Of a DNA stretch of 40,474 nt, positions 7,998-16,034 are shown in pieces. The position numbers and the translations under genes are program-made. The first letter of the stretch is position 1. Each line of letters begins with the position of its first letter. The stretch lies in assembly GCA_012798455.1 (NCBI GenBank), contig JAAZNC010000054.1, positions 1 to 40,474 of the forward strand, written 5' to 3'. The notes under the pieces are model-generated. The model was not told the DNA's origin, did not search any database, and saw only the letters and a program-made list of their open reading frames with translations. Source of the DNA: Chloroflexota bacterium. Its GTDB lineage: Bacteria; Chloroflexota; Anaerolineae; Anaerolineales; Anaerolineaceae.

Positions 7998-8696
7998 ATG
8001 TATTTCGGAAGTTATGGTTTATATCTATTGATCTCGCTGCCCGCCCTACTTCTTGGTTTGTGGGCACAATCCAAAGTACGCTCTTCTTTCAATAAATATT
8101 CACAAGTACGTACCAGCAATGGCATGAACGGTAGTGATGTCGCTCGCCGTATCTTGGATAGTAATGGTCTTTCGGAGATAGTCATCAAAGAGACCAGCGG
8201 CACATTAAGTGACAATTATGACCCGCGCAACAAAACCCTGAACCTGAGCGCCGGTGTTTATAGTGGTAATAGCATCGCTTCCGCCGGAGTGGCAGCCCAT
8301 GAAGCCGGGCATGCTATCCAGCATAAAGAAGCCTATGGTCCACTTAAAATCCGTTCGTTGATGATCCCAACTGTGCAGATAGGTAGCTGGCTGGGACCGA
8401 TCCTGTTCTTCATCGGATATTTCTTTTCTTACAACAACTTAGCCTATATCGGTTTGCTGATGTTCGTAGCGATCGCATTGTTCTCCATCCTGACCTTACC
8501 GGTGGAACTGGATGCTTCTAAACGCGCCAAAGCCATTCTGGTGAACCAGGGCATTCTTTATAGCGGAGAAATGGAAGGGGTCAACCAGGTACTGGATGCA
8601 GCTGCCTGGACCTATGTAGCCGCCGCAGCGCAAGCCGTTTCAACCGTGTTGTATTATGTATTGTTATTGGGTGGACGCAGCAGTCGACGCAGATAA
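7998..8696 (+). CDS. Neutral zinc metallopeptidase, YugP-like membrane protein
   Basis: 232 aa. An N-terminal membrane helix (about residues 5-23) is followed by a soluble segment and the zinc motif HEAGH (His101, Glu102, His105). Two further hydrophobic helices span about 125-165, and another lies near the C-terminus before a basic RSSRRR tail. This is the layout of the Zn_peptidase_2 (YugP) family of membrane-bound putative proteases, whose substrates are unknown. The start is fixed by GGAGGA eight to nine bases upstream; a 40-codon upstream extension has no ribosome site. Transcribed alone, divergent from the GntR gene and convergent with mreB, with a shared terminator after it. Confidence 0.9.
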   Translation: MYFGSYGLYLLISLPALLLGLWAQSKVRSSFNKYSQVRTSNGMNGSDVARRILDSNGLSEIVIKETSGTLSDNYDPRNKTLNLSAGVYSGNSIASAGVAAHEAGHAIQHKEAYGPLKIRSLMIPTVQIGSWLGPILFFIGYFFSYNNLAYIGLLMFVAIALFSILTLPVELDASKRAKAILVNQGILYSGEMEGVNQVLDAAAWTYVAAAAQAVSTVLYYVLLLGGRSSRRR

Positions 8697-8728
8697 TCAC
8701 ACAATAGTTAATAAATTAAGAATTAAAC

Positions 8729-8753
8729 AAAAACCGGCAATACGCCGGTTTTT
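8729..8753. terminator. Bidirectional intrinsic terminator between zinc peptidase and mreB
   Basis: Perfect 10-bp arms (AAAAACCGGC and GCCGGTTTTT) flank a 5-base loop. The GC core is followed by a T run on both strands, as expected for a terminator serving two converging genes. Confidence 0.85.
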
Positions 8754-8756
8754 CAT

Positions 8757-9758
8757 TTAAGGTAAGGAACGTTTCAGCTCATCCATCATGCCCAGAGCCC
8801 GGGCAGCCCCTTCCGCCGTGCAGGTGGTTGGATTATCCACCAGATAGGCTGGGATGCCCAATTCTTTGGTGAGATAGCGTTCTATGCCTCGCAATTGAGT
8901 ACCACCCCCGCACAATGCCACACCACGATCTATAATATCTGAGATCAATTCGGGGGGTGTTTTTTCGAGGGTGCGACGCACCAGTTTCACCACCGATTGC
9001 AGGCTCTCTTGTGCCGCGTCGACGATGTCACCTGTACACAGGGTTACAGAGCGTGGCAATCCCGTTACCTGATCCTGACCCTGCGCTTCCATTTCACTTT
9101 CTTCTAATCCTTCAATGGCTGCTCCGATACGCATTTTGACGATCTCGGCACTGAAACGAGAGAGGATCACGCCATAGGTGCGGCGCACATAATCGATGAT
9201 ATCCAGGTCCAACTTGTTGCCACCACCGCGTTCCAACTCGGCGGCAATGATACTGTTCATCGCCAATACACCCACCTGCGTAGTACCACCGCCCAAGCAG
9301 ATGACCATGTTGCCCGAAGGAGGTGCGATAGGTAGTCCCATACCGAGTGCAGCAGCCAGTGGTGTTTCGATAAGGGAAACTTCACGCCCACCGGCACCCA
9401 ATCCGGCTTCATGCACTGCACGGCGCTCTACACTGGTAATACCATAGGGCACGGTGATCATCAAATTGGGGCGGAAAAGCAACATAGATCCCACGATCTT
9501 GCGGATCTGGTATTTCAAAAAGTTTTCGGTAATCTCATATTCGGCGATCACACCATTCTGGATTGGAAAATAAACCTGAATGGATTCTGGTACTCTGCCT
9601 GTCATATCTTTGGCAGCTTGCCCCACCTCGATCATCTTCCATTCATCCACCAGCACCGCCACTGCAGTTGGTTCATGTAGCAAGATCTGCTCGTTTTCGG
9701 TGAAAACGGTATTAGTGGTACCCAGGTCAATTCCTAATCCTCTACTGAAATTTGGCAT
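8757..9758 (-). CDS. mreB: Rod shape-determining actin homologue MreB
   Basis: 333 aa, the normal MreB length. The actin-fold phosphate-1 loop GIDLGTTNT is at residues 9-17, the second nucleotide loop is in CLGGGTTQVGV, and the adenosine motif is ALCGGGTQLRG near residue 290. It polymerises beneath the membrane and directs lateral wall synthesis. No mreC or mreD follows, since the next gene downstream is convergent. It starts 51 bases after ruvA with AAGGA upstream of the ATG and probably belongs to the same transcript. Confidence 0.93.
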   Translation of the reverse strand: MPNFSRGLGIDLGTTNTVFTENEQILLHEPTAVAVLVDEWKMIEVGQAAKDMTGRVPESIQVYFPIQNGVIAEYEITENFLKYQIRKIVGSMLLFRPNLMITVPYGITSVERRAVHEAGLGAGGREVSLIETPLAAALGMGLPIAPPSGNMVICLGGGTTQVGVLAMNSIIAAELERGGGNKLDLDIIDYVRRTYGVILSRFSAEIVKMRIGAAIEGLEESEMEAQGQDQVTGLPRSVTLCTGDIVDAAQESLQSVVKLVRRTLEKTPPELISDIIDRGVALCGGGTQLRGIERYLTKELGIPAYLVDNPTTCTAEGAARALGMMDELKRSLP

Positions 9759-9809
9759 GCAATCATCCTTAACACAATCTCAAACCATACATTCTAACAT
9801 ACTGCCATT

Positions 9810-10388
9810 CTACGCGGTGAAATATTGCAGGGCAATACGCAAGCGGTCTTCCAGATCCAGAGGGGCATCATGCGGAATGGCAGCCACTGCCTTTTGGGCT
9901 TCGTTGAGCGAATATCCCAACCCCACCAGCGCTTGCAGGAGGTCACTATCGGTATCCGGAATGGCTTCCAATCCGGCTTCCTGCAGCAGAGGTGCAATTT
10001 TATCTTTCAACAACAGCACGATCTTCTTGGCGGTCTTTTCTCCAATGCCAGGGACACGACTGAAGACCTCATCCTGTTCCTTCATCACCGCGCGCTGGAT
10101 GGTTTCTGCCGAAAGAGATGAGAGCATTGCCAAACCCAATTTTGGTCCGATACCACTGACGCTGATAATCTGCGCGAACAGATCGCGTTCCTCCAGTTTT
10201 TCAAAGCCATACAGGAACATACCGTCTTCGCGCACAATGTGCTGGGTATGTAAAAAGATTGACTCCCCTTCGTACGCCTGAGCAATGGTCTGTTTGGTGC
10301 AAAATAGCTTAAAACCGATCCCACTGGTCTCAACTACCAAAAAATTGTCATTTCTATAAGTAATAGTGCCTTTAATCGATGCGATCAT
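9810..10388 (-). CDS. ruvA: Holliday junction DNA helicase subunit RuvA
   Basis: 192 aa. An N-terminal OB fold starts MIASIKGTI. Domain II carries the two helix-hairpin-helix motifs, ISVSGIGPKLGLAML and FSRVPGIGEKTAKKIV, which bind junction DNA. The C-terminal domain III (residues about 145-190, DLLQALVGLGY) contacts RuvB. It specifically binds four-way junctions and loads the RuvB motor. Its ATG overlaps the stop of the SpoU methyltransferase gene by four bases (ATGA). ruvB is not in this window. Confidence 0.96.
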   Translation of the reverse strand: MIASIKGTITYRNDNFLVVETSGIGFKLFCTKQTIAQAYEGESIFLHTQHIVREDGMFLYGFEKLEERDLFAQIISVSGIGPKLGLAMLSSLSAETIQRAVMKEQDEVFSRVPGIGEKTAKKIVLLLKDKIAPLLQEAGLEAIPDTDSDLLQALVGLGYSLNEAQKAVAAIPHDAPLDLEDRLRIALQYFTA

Positions 10389-11188
10389 TTCTTCCTTAAG
10401 GGATGCATTTGATCAAATATCTCATACAACAGCACTGAGGTAGCATTTGCTAGGTTGAGCGAATCAACCGACCCGATCATAGGAATATTGACCAAGCCTG
10501 TACAGATATCTTGAGCTTGCGGCGGCAGCCCTTTTTGCTCGCTGCCCATAAGGAGCAGCATGTCTCTTTCATAATTATAGTCGCGATAATCCTGAACGTC
10601 TTCACAAACTGCCCCGATCAGTGCAACAAGGGGATGGTCTTTTTTCCATACGAGAAAATTCTCCAGCGAGGTTTGGAAAATAGGAATAGTGAAAATGGCG
10701 CCCATACTGGCACGCACGCTGGTCGGATGGGTAGCATCAGTGCCTTCCCCCACCAGCAGCAGCCCGTTACCTCCAACCGCATCCAACGTGCGTAACACCG
10801 ATCCCAGATTGCCGGGATCTTGCACTCCTTCCAGTGCCACCCATACTCCTTGCACTTCGGTATGGGCGCCTAGCTCCTGTATGTTTTGTTTGACCAATGC
10901 ACACAGCCCCTGCGGTCCTTCCTTCAGACTGATACTCTCGAAAACAAGTCGATTCACTTCTAGGATATTGATATTTTGCTGCTCCGCATGACGCAGTAGT
11001 TCCCAACCAAAGTCGCTTTCCAATAATTCAGGGCAGTAGATCAATTCAATCACCTGTGCAGCGTGGTTCAGTGCACTGGTGATAGGACGCAAGCCTTCCA
11101 CATAGAAAAGTCCGCTTTCACGCCGATATTTCTTCTGTGAGAGTTTGCGGATGTTCTTGATGTGTGGGTTAGAGGTGCTAGTGATCAT
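10385..11188 (-). CDS. SpoU/TrmH-family RNA 2'-O-ribose methyltransferase
   Basis: 267 aa. An N-terminal substrate-binding domain (starting SNPHIKNIRKL, with YRRESGLFYVEG) precedes a SPOUT trefoil-knot domain. The SPOUT motifs are VQDPGNLGSVLRT (motif 1), LLMGSEQKGL (motif 2) and SVDSLNLANATSVLLYE (motif 3). Such enzymes methylate a ribose 2'-OH in rRNA or tRNA; the exact site cannot be told. It overlaps ruvC upstream and ruvA downstream by four bases each, so the three are translationally coupled. Confidence 0.93.
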   Translation of the reverse strand: MITSTSNPHIKNIRKLSQKKYRRESGLFYVEGLRPITSALNHAAQVIELIYCPELLESDFGWELLRHAEQQNINILEVNRLVFESISLKEGPQGLCALVKQNIQELGAHTEVQGVWVALEGVQDPGNLGSVLRTLDAVGGNGLLLVGEGTDATHPTSVRASMGAIFTIPIFQTSLENFLVWKKDHPLVALIGAVCEDVQDYRDYNYERDMLLLMGSEQKGLPPQAQDICTGLVNIPMIGSVDSLNLANATSVLLYEIFDQMHPLRKK

Positions 11189-11682
11189 TTCAACCCGACA
11201 AGATTGTTCAATTTGGCACTATGAGCGTGGCAAATAGCAATTGCCAACGCGTCAGCAACGTCATCTGGTTTGGGTATTTGTGGTAAAGCGAGCAGAGCTT
11301 TGACCATCTGCTGAACTTGTACTTTCTCCGCCATACCATAGCCGGTAACCGCCAGTTTCACATCCATGGGATTATATTCATAGATAGGGATGGCTGCCTG
11401 CGAGAGCGACAACATGATCACGCCGCGCGCCTGTCCCACCTGCAGGGCAGTACGCACATTACGTTGAAAGTATAGTTTTTCCACCGCAGCACAATCAGGC
11501 TGGTAGATTTGAAGAACAGCAGCTAGGCGTTCATGCAAGACCTTCAAGCGCTCGTCTGCTGCTAATTTCGCAGGAGTGCGGATTGCTCCACACTCTACCA
11601 TTTGCAAACTTTTATCCGGCAGCTCGGCGATGATCCCGTACCCGGTGATCGCCGTACCGGGATCGACCCCGATCACCAACAT
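11185..11682 (-). CDS. ruvC: Holliday junction resolvase RuvC
   Basis: 165 aa, normal length. The RNase-H-fold catalytic acids are visible: Asp7 in IGVDPGT, Glu68 in AAVEKLYF, and the C-terminal pair Asp141/Asp144 in PDDVADALAIAICH. It cleaves four-way junctions made by RuvAB. It starts three bases after the yebC stop and overlaps the methyltransferase gene. Confidence 0.96.
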   Translation of the reverse strand: MLVIGVDPGTAITGYGIIAELPDKSLQMVECGAIRTPAKLAADERLKVLHERLAAVLQIYQPDCAAVEKLYFQRNVRTALQVGQARGVIMLSLSQAAIPIYEYNPMDVKLAVTGYGMAEKVQVQQMVKALLALPQIPKPDDVADALAIAICHAHSAKLNNLVGLK

Positions 11683-11685
11683 GAC

Positions 11686-12444
11686 TCATTCTTCTTCCAT
11701 GGCAGCCAGGGCTTCTTCGCTGACCTCCAGGTTGGAATAAACGTTCTGGACATCATCCAGATCTTCCAGGTTTTCGATCAGATGCATGACCTTGATCGTC
11801 TTTTCGCTATCCAGCGCAATCTCCTGTTTGGGAAGCATGCGTAGTTCGGCTTCGTCGATCTCGAGCTTGTTCATTTTGAGCAGATCGCTGATAGTCTTGA
11901 AAGCATCTACCGGAGCGGTGATCTCGATATAGCCATCTTCATCCTGGTTGATATCCTCGGCGCCGCCTTCCAGTGCCAGTTCGAATATCTTATCAAAATC
12001 AACACCCTTGCCTTCGATACCAAAATAAGCGATGCGATCGAACTGCCAGGAAACCGAACCAACCTCGCCCATACTGCCACCGGCGTGCGTGAGTGCATGG
12101 CGCAATTCAGAAACGGTGCGATTGCGGTTTTCGGTCAGACAGTCGATCATAAGGGCAATACCATGCGGACCATATCCTTCATAAGTGATCTGTTCGATAG
12201 CTGCGCCGTCTTTATCTTCCCCGGTTCCGCGTTTGATGGCGCGATCGATATTTTCTTTGGGCATGTTCAAACTACGTGCACGGTCAATGGTCAAGCGCAG
12301 TCGGAAGTTCGTTTCCGGATCACCGCCGCCTTCGCGCACGGCGATGACGATCTCACGTGCCAGACGGGTGAATAACTGCCCTCGTTTGGCGTCAGCTGCC
12401 CCTTTCTTTCTTTTAATAGTAGACCACTTTGAGTGACCTGACAT
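11686..12444 (-). CDS. yebC: YebC/PmpR-family protein
   Basis: 252 aa. The N-terminus MSGHSKWSTIKRKKGAADAK is the family hallmark, and the three-domain length and central GYGPHGIAL segment agree. Members have been described as DNA-binding transcription regulators and, more recently, as translation factors helping ribosomes through proline stretches; which applies here is not shown. It is the first gene of yebC-ruvC-spoU-ruvA(-mreB). AAGGAG lies eight bases before the ATG and an extended -10 promoter precedes it. Confidence 0.95.
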   Translation of the reverse strand: MSGHSKWSTIKRKKGAADAKRGQLFTRLAREIVIAVREGGGDPETNFRLRLTIDRARSLNMPKENIDRAIKRGTGEDKDGAAIEQITYEGYGPHGIALMIDCLTENRNRTVSELRHALTHAGGSMGEVGSVSWQFDRIAYFGIEGKGVDFDKIFELALEGGAEDINQDEDGYIEITAPVDAFKTISDLLKMNKLEIDEAELRMLPKQEIALDSEKTIKVMHLIENLEDLDDVQNVYSNLEVSEEALAAMEEE

Positions 12445-12497
12445 GTTCTCTTCTCCTTTTTTAATTGAACAAAATAATTAATCCTATGGGAAATTAA

Positions 12498-12506
12498 ATT
12501 ATAGCA
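12498..12506 (-). promoter_or_regulatory. Extended -10 promoter of the yebC-ruv operon
   Basis: The minus strand reads TGCTATAAT, a perfect TGn extended -10, about 54 bases before the yebC start. No convincing -35 is found, which is usual for extended -10 promoters. Confidence 0.6.
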
Positions 12507-12547
12507 TTTCGGGTCCGGGGATTCCCCCCCTCAATATGATGCTCTTG

Positions 12548-13327
12548 CTACGGTGGAGGAATGCTGGTTTGGGAAGTGACGGAATTGCGTAAAATACCGA
12601 TGCCCTCGATTTCAGATTCGAGCGTATCGCCATCCTTCAGTTCGCTTACTCCGGAGGGGGTGCCGGTCAGAATGATATCCCCCGGATCCAGGGTCATGAT
12701 GGAGGAAATGAAAGCGATCAACTGTGGGACACTGAAAACCATCTCTTTGGTGGAAGACATCTGACGCATCTCACCATTGACACGGCAGGTGAGCAACACA
12801 TCGGAAATATCCAGTTCGGTTTCAATGGCAGGGCCCAGTGGGCAGAAAGTATCAAAACCCTTGGCACGCGTCCACTGGTTGTCGCGCTGCTGCAGATCGC
12901 GCGCGGTGACATCATTGGCAATGGTGTACCCGAGCACATGCTGCAGAGCCTGGTGGGCTCGAATCCAGCGCCCACCCTTGCCAATCACAACCGCCAGCTC
13001 GATCTCATGCTCTATATGCTGTGATTGGGGCGGAAGCTGGATCGTTTCGCCCGGTCCGATCACCGTGCTGAGTGGTTTCAAAAAGATGATAGGAATCTCG
13101 GGAATCTCAACGGATTGCTCTTTGGCATGCAGCGGATAGTTACGCCCGATGGCGATGATCTTACCTGGCAGGATAGGTGGCAACAGGTGCACCTCTGGCA
13201 GCTCATGTTCCAGTTCAAGGCGACGATACAAACCAAGCGGTGAAGCGCTGAGAGGACCTACCTTCCCTTCAGCCTGCCAGCCAAATTGTGGCTCTTTACC
13301 GGCGATTTGATAGCGTACGATGCGCAT
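12548..13327 (-). CDS. Fumarylacetoacetate hydrolase-family protein
   Basis: 259 aa. A short N-terminal domain is followed by the FAH catalytic domain beginning near GKIIAIGRNYPLHAKE. Acidic metal ligands are in HEIELAVVIGKGGR, followed by NDVTARDLQ and GFDTFCPLGP, then GDIILTGTPSGV. These enzymes are divalent-metal C-C hydrolases, decarboxylases or isomerases acting on 2-oxo acids; oxaloacetate decarboxylase and acylpyruvase are common activities of such short members. It is a single gene. A TATAAT (plus 13342-13347) lies 15 bases upstream of the ATG and is weakly supported by a -35, so the leader must be very short. Confidence 0.9.
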   Translation of the reverse strand: MRIVRYQIAGKEPQFGWQAEGKVGPLSASPLGLYRRLELEHELPEVHLLPPILPGKIIAIGRNYPLHAKEQSVEIPEIPIIFLKPLSTVIGPGETIQLPPQSQHIEHEIELAVVIGKGGRWIRAHQALQHVLGYTIANDVTARDLQQRDNQWTRAKGFDTFCPLGPAIETELDISDVLLTCRVNGEMRQMSSTKEMVFSVPQLIAFISSIMTLDPGDIILTGTPSGVSELKDGDTLESEIEGIGILRNSVTSQTSIPPP

Positions 13328-13455
13328 AAGATTCCGCCCTAATTATATCTGGGTTTTTCATGGAATGCGACTTTCGCGAATTTTTACAACCCCCGTAATC
13401 GATTCGTGTTTTTCGTTGAGAGAACTAGCGTGGTAAAATGGGCTGGCACCCATGA

Positions 13456-13530
13456 GTCCCTGTAGCTCAGTGGATAGAGCGCTGGCCTCCGGAGCCTGAG
13501 GCGGGAGTTCGAGTCTCCCCAGGGACGCCA
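13456..13530 (+). tRNA. tRNA-Arg (anticodon CCG), CCA encoded
   Basis: Full cloverleaf: acceptor GTCCCTG/CAGGGAC, D arm GCTC/GAGC, anticodon stem CTGGC/GCCTG around CTCCGGA (anticodon CCG, reading CGG), T arm GGGAG/CTCCC. Discriminator G is followed by encoded CCA at 13528-13530. A TAAAAT at 13434-13439 may be its -10. Confidence 0.95.
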
Positions 13531-13554
13531 TTTTAGAAACTGGTTGGAGGAACT

Positions 13555-14184
13555 TTGTTTAATAAAATTTTTTCATATTTGGGGGTGGCAGCCGTGATTT
13601 TTTATGTATTGGCAGTCATCGTAGGTGGGATGATCACTCCCGGATATGACCATATATACAATACCATCAGCGAACTTTCCATTCCTGGGCAACCTGATCG
13701 CTGGATCATTAACAGCCTGTTCACTCTGTATAACCTATCTTTATTCCTGTTTGCCTTTGGTTGTTTCCAATTTATTCATCTACGCCAACAAAAAACTGTG
13801 CGATTGATCTTCATGCTGGTAATGATTTTGGCTGTTCTTGGGATCGCTTTTATCATTTTCCCGCAAGATGTTCGCGGTGTCGAAACTACCACGACAGGAA
13901 CCGTTCATATCATCCTGGCAGCGCTAACCTCTCCTATTACCATCATTTGTACAGTATTGATGGGCATTATCCTTATCGAGAACAAGGAGTTTCATGGTTG
14001 GGGAATAATTTTTGTGATCTTAAGTGCCCTGATCTTTATCAGTGGTGGTGCAACAGCTTATGGTGTAGCAGCTAATTTAGTGTACGGTGGTTTGCTGGAG
14101 AGAATTACCATCGGTGTTTTCTTGCTATGGATTACTGCCCTTTCTATCATGATCATCAAGAATAAAACTTTTTTGTATAAATGA
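13555..14184 (+). CDS. DUF998-family membrane protein
   Basis: 209 aa starting at TTG. GGAGG lies four bases upstream and there is no competing ATG, so the TTG start is well supported. About six hydrophobic helices can be seen, beginning with VAAVIFYVLAVIVGG at residues 10-24. The first external loop has the family-like TPGYDHIYNTISELS, and IFPQDVRG follows the third helix. Function of the family is unknown. It starts 24 bases after the tRNA-Arg CCA end without a visible promoter of its own, so it may be co-transcribed with the tRNA. Confidence 0.8.
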   Translation: MFNKIFSYLGVAAVIFYVLAVIVGGMITPGYDHIYNTISELSIPGQPDRWIINSLFTLYNLSLFLFAFGCFQFIHLRQQKTVRLIFMLVMILAVLGIAFIIFPQDVRGVETTTTGTVHIILAALTSPITIICTVLMGIILIENKEFHGWGIIFVILSALIFISGGATAYGVAANLVYGGLLERITIGVFLLWITALSIMIIKNKTFLYK

Positions 14185-14290
14185 CTTTTCATCAGTCATC
14201 ATCAGTTATATAAAAGAATTTCAAGCGATAAGCGGGTTTGCGATATAATGACGATTCGATAATTCGAAGTCTTTGCTAGGAGTATGAAAT

Positions 14291-15328
14291 ATGAAGGTTT
14301 ATATCAGCGGTATCAGTGGATTCTTGAGTATCAACATGGTACGCTATCTGCTGGAGCACGATTATCATCAGATCGCGGGTATTGACTTGGTAGATTTCAC
14401 TTATCCGGAGCGAGACATGATCGAATTTACGCAAGGTGACATCCGCGATAAAGATGCTGTACACAAGAGCATGGTTGGCGCGGATTTGGTTATCCACACC
14501 GCTGCTGCATTACCGCTTTATACACCGGAAGATATCTATACTACGGATGTGGTGGGAACCCGTAATTTACTGGAGCAAGCGAAAGAATATGGCGTAAAGC
14601 GTTTTATCCACATATCATCCACTGCCGTATACGGCGTTCCGGACCACCACCCGCTCTACGAAACTGATCCGGTGCAAGGCGTAGGACCTTACGGTGAAGC
14701 CAAAGTTCAGGCTGAGGAGGTCTGCAACGAATTTCGCAGTGATGGAATGTGTGTTTCGATCATCCGCCCTAAATCGTTCGTGGGACCCGAAAGACTGGGA
14801 GTTTTTGCTATTTTCTATGAATGGGCAGCGGATGGGAAGAACTTTCCTAATATTGGAAGCGGTAAGAACCGTTACCAGTTACTTGATGTGGCAGACCTGT
14901 GTGATGCCATCCATGCCTGTATGACTTTATCTGAAAAGACAGTGAATGATACCTTCAATATCGGGGCAGCAGAATACACCACTATGCGCGAAGATTATCA
15001 GGCAGTCTTGGACGAAGCGGGCTTCGGTAAACGTATTGTGCCATTCCCTGCAAAACCGGTCATTGCAATTTTAAAAGTGTTGGAAGCACTCAGCCTTTCA
15101 CCATTGTATCCGTGGATCTATGAAACAGCTGCCAAAGATTCTTTCGTTTCCATCGAGAAAGCCCAAAAAAAATTGGGATTCGCACCCAAATATTCTAACA
15201 AGGAAGCCATGGTGCGCAATTATCGTTGGTACCTGGAGAACAAAGATAAATTCAACGGTAATGAAGGTGTCAGCCATCGTGTGCCATGGAAACAAAAAGC
15301 GCTCAAGTGGGCTAAAGTCTTTTTTTAA
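14291..15328 (+). CDS. NAD-dependent epimerase/dehydratase (extended SDR)
   Basis: 345 aa. The Rossmann glycine motif reads GISGFLS at residues 7-13, with Ser replacing the third glycine of the usual GxxGxxG. The catalytic Ser-Ser-Thr is at 109-111 and Tyr134/Lys138 are in YGEAK. RPKSFVGPERLG resembles the nucleotide-sugar epimerase substrate loop. The likely role is modification of a nucleotide sugar or another cell-surface precursor; the substrate is unknown. AGGAG lies eight bases upstream of the ATG, and a TATAAT at 14244-14249 is a plausible -10 with a weak -35. Confidence 0.88.
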   Translation: MKVYISGISGFLSINMVRYLLEHDYHQIAGIDLVDFTYPERDMIEFTQGDIRDKDAVHKSMVGADLVIHTAAALPLYTPEDIYTTDVVGTRNLLEQAKEYGVKRFIHISSTAVYGVPDHHPLYETDPVQGVGPYGEAKVQAEEVCNEFRSDGMCVSIIRPKSFVGPERLGVFAIFYEWAADGKNFPNIGSGKNRYQLLDVADLCDAIHACMTLSEKTVNDTFNIGAAEYTTMREDYQAVLDEAGFGKRIVPFPAKPVIAILKVLEALSLSPLYPWIYETAAKDSFVSIEKAQKKLGFAPKYSNKEAMVRNYRWYLENKDKFNGNEGVSHRVPWKQKALKWAKVFF

Positions 15329-15337
15329 CCATAAAAA

Positions 15338-15966
15338 ATGAGACCAATTTATCGATCTCCAGCCTATCACTTCTTGTCTTGTTTGCAGAGAAATCATGAG
15401 ATCCATGCAGAAAAAAACATCATTCTGGATTGCGGTGCAGGCGGTGTTGTTCCCCCACTTGGTCTTTTTTATGAACACGGCTTTAAAACTTTCGGGATTG
15501 ATATTTGTGATGATCAAATTGCCTTAGCCAGGAAATTTGGAAAAGAACAAAATATGCAATTGAACTTGCAAAAAGGGGATATGCGGGCAATTCCTTTCCC
15601 TGATATTTCTTTCGATTTTGTGTTTGAAATGTATTCCATGGTTCAAAAAAAGATATTCAAATAACTCTCTCAGAAATGCAGCGCATTCTCAAGCCTACTG
15701 GAATATCTTTGATGGATGGGATAGAGAAAAAACCAGGAGAATTCCATTGTAATGAAAATGGACGATATGTTATCCATTCTCTTTTTAGTGATATAGAAAT
15801 GCTCCAGTACTGTTTGAATTGGCAGGTGTTGCAAATGGACAAACAATCCAGTTTTTCACCAACTGAAGTGCACAGATGTCCCTATCAGAACGGGAAAATT
15901 TTTATGCGGATCATGAGCTGGCAGTATATCATGACGTGTGGATTAAAAACTATCCTAAACGATTAG
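15338..15966 (+). pseudogene. Class I SAM methyltransferase interrupted by a frameshift at a poly-A run
   Basis: Frame one (15338-15664) encodes a methyltransferase N-terminal half with motif I as ILDCGAGGVVPPLGLF, then FGIDICDDQ and LQKGDMRAIPFPDISFDFVFEMYS. It stops just where the next frame continues KDIQITLSEMQRILKPTG, a normal continuation. The switch lies at seven As (15645-15651): one extra A would restore the frame. The same spot is A-AAA-AAG in zero phase (15646-15652), the dnaX-type -1 slippery heptamer, so programmed frameshifting is an alternative to decay. Downstream a third frame (15876-16010) encodes a plausible 44-residue peptide containing HDVWIKNYPKRLEQWKK, hinting at further shifts. 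There is no ribosome site and the gene begins nine bases after the epimerase stop. Decay is the more likely reading. Confidence 0.65.
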
Positions 15967-16034
15967 AACAATGGAAGAAAGTCCATCATTTCCTTATCCT
16001 GTGTAAATAATTTTGATTATATTTAGAGATTATC

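Noticed and set aside
9580-10281. A 233-codon open frame on the plus strand opposite mreB and ruvA
   Set aside because: Both opposite-strand genes are clear housekeeping genes, and the frame has Ser/Arg/Pro-rich composition and no ribosome site, as expected of an antisense shadow.
15876-16010. A 44-codon open frame after the broken methyltransferase
   Set aside because: It has no ribosome site and overlaps the second methyltransferase frame; treated as part of the decayed region rather than a gene.
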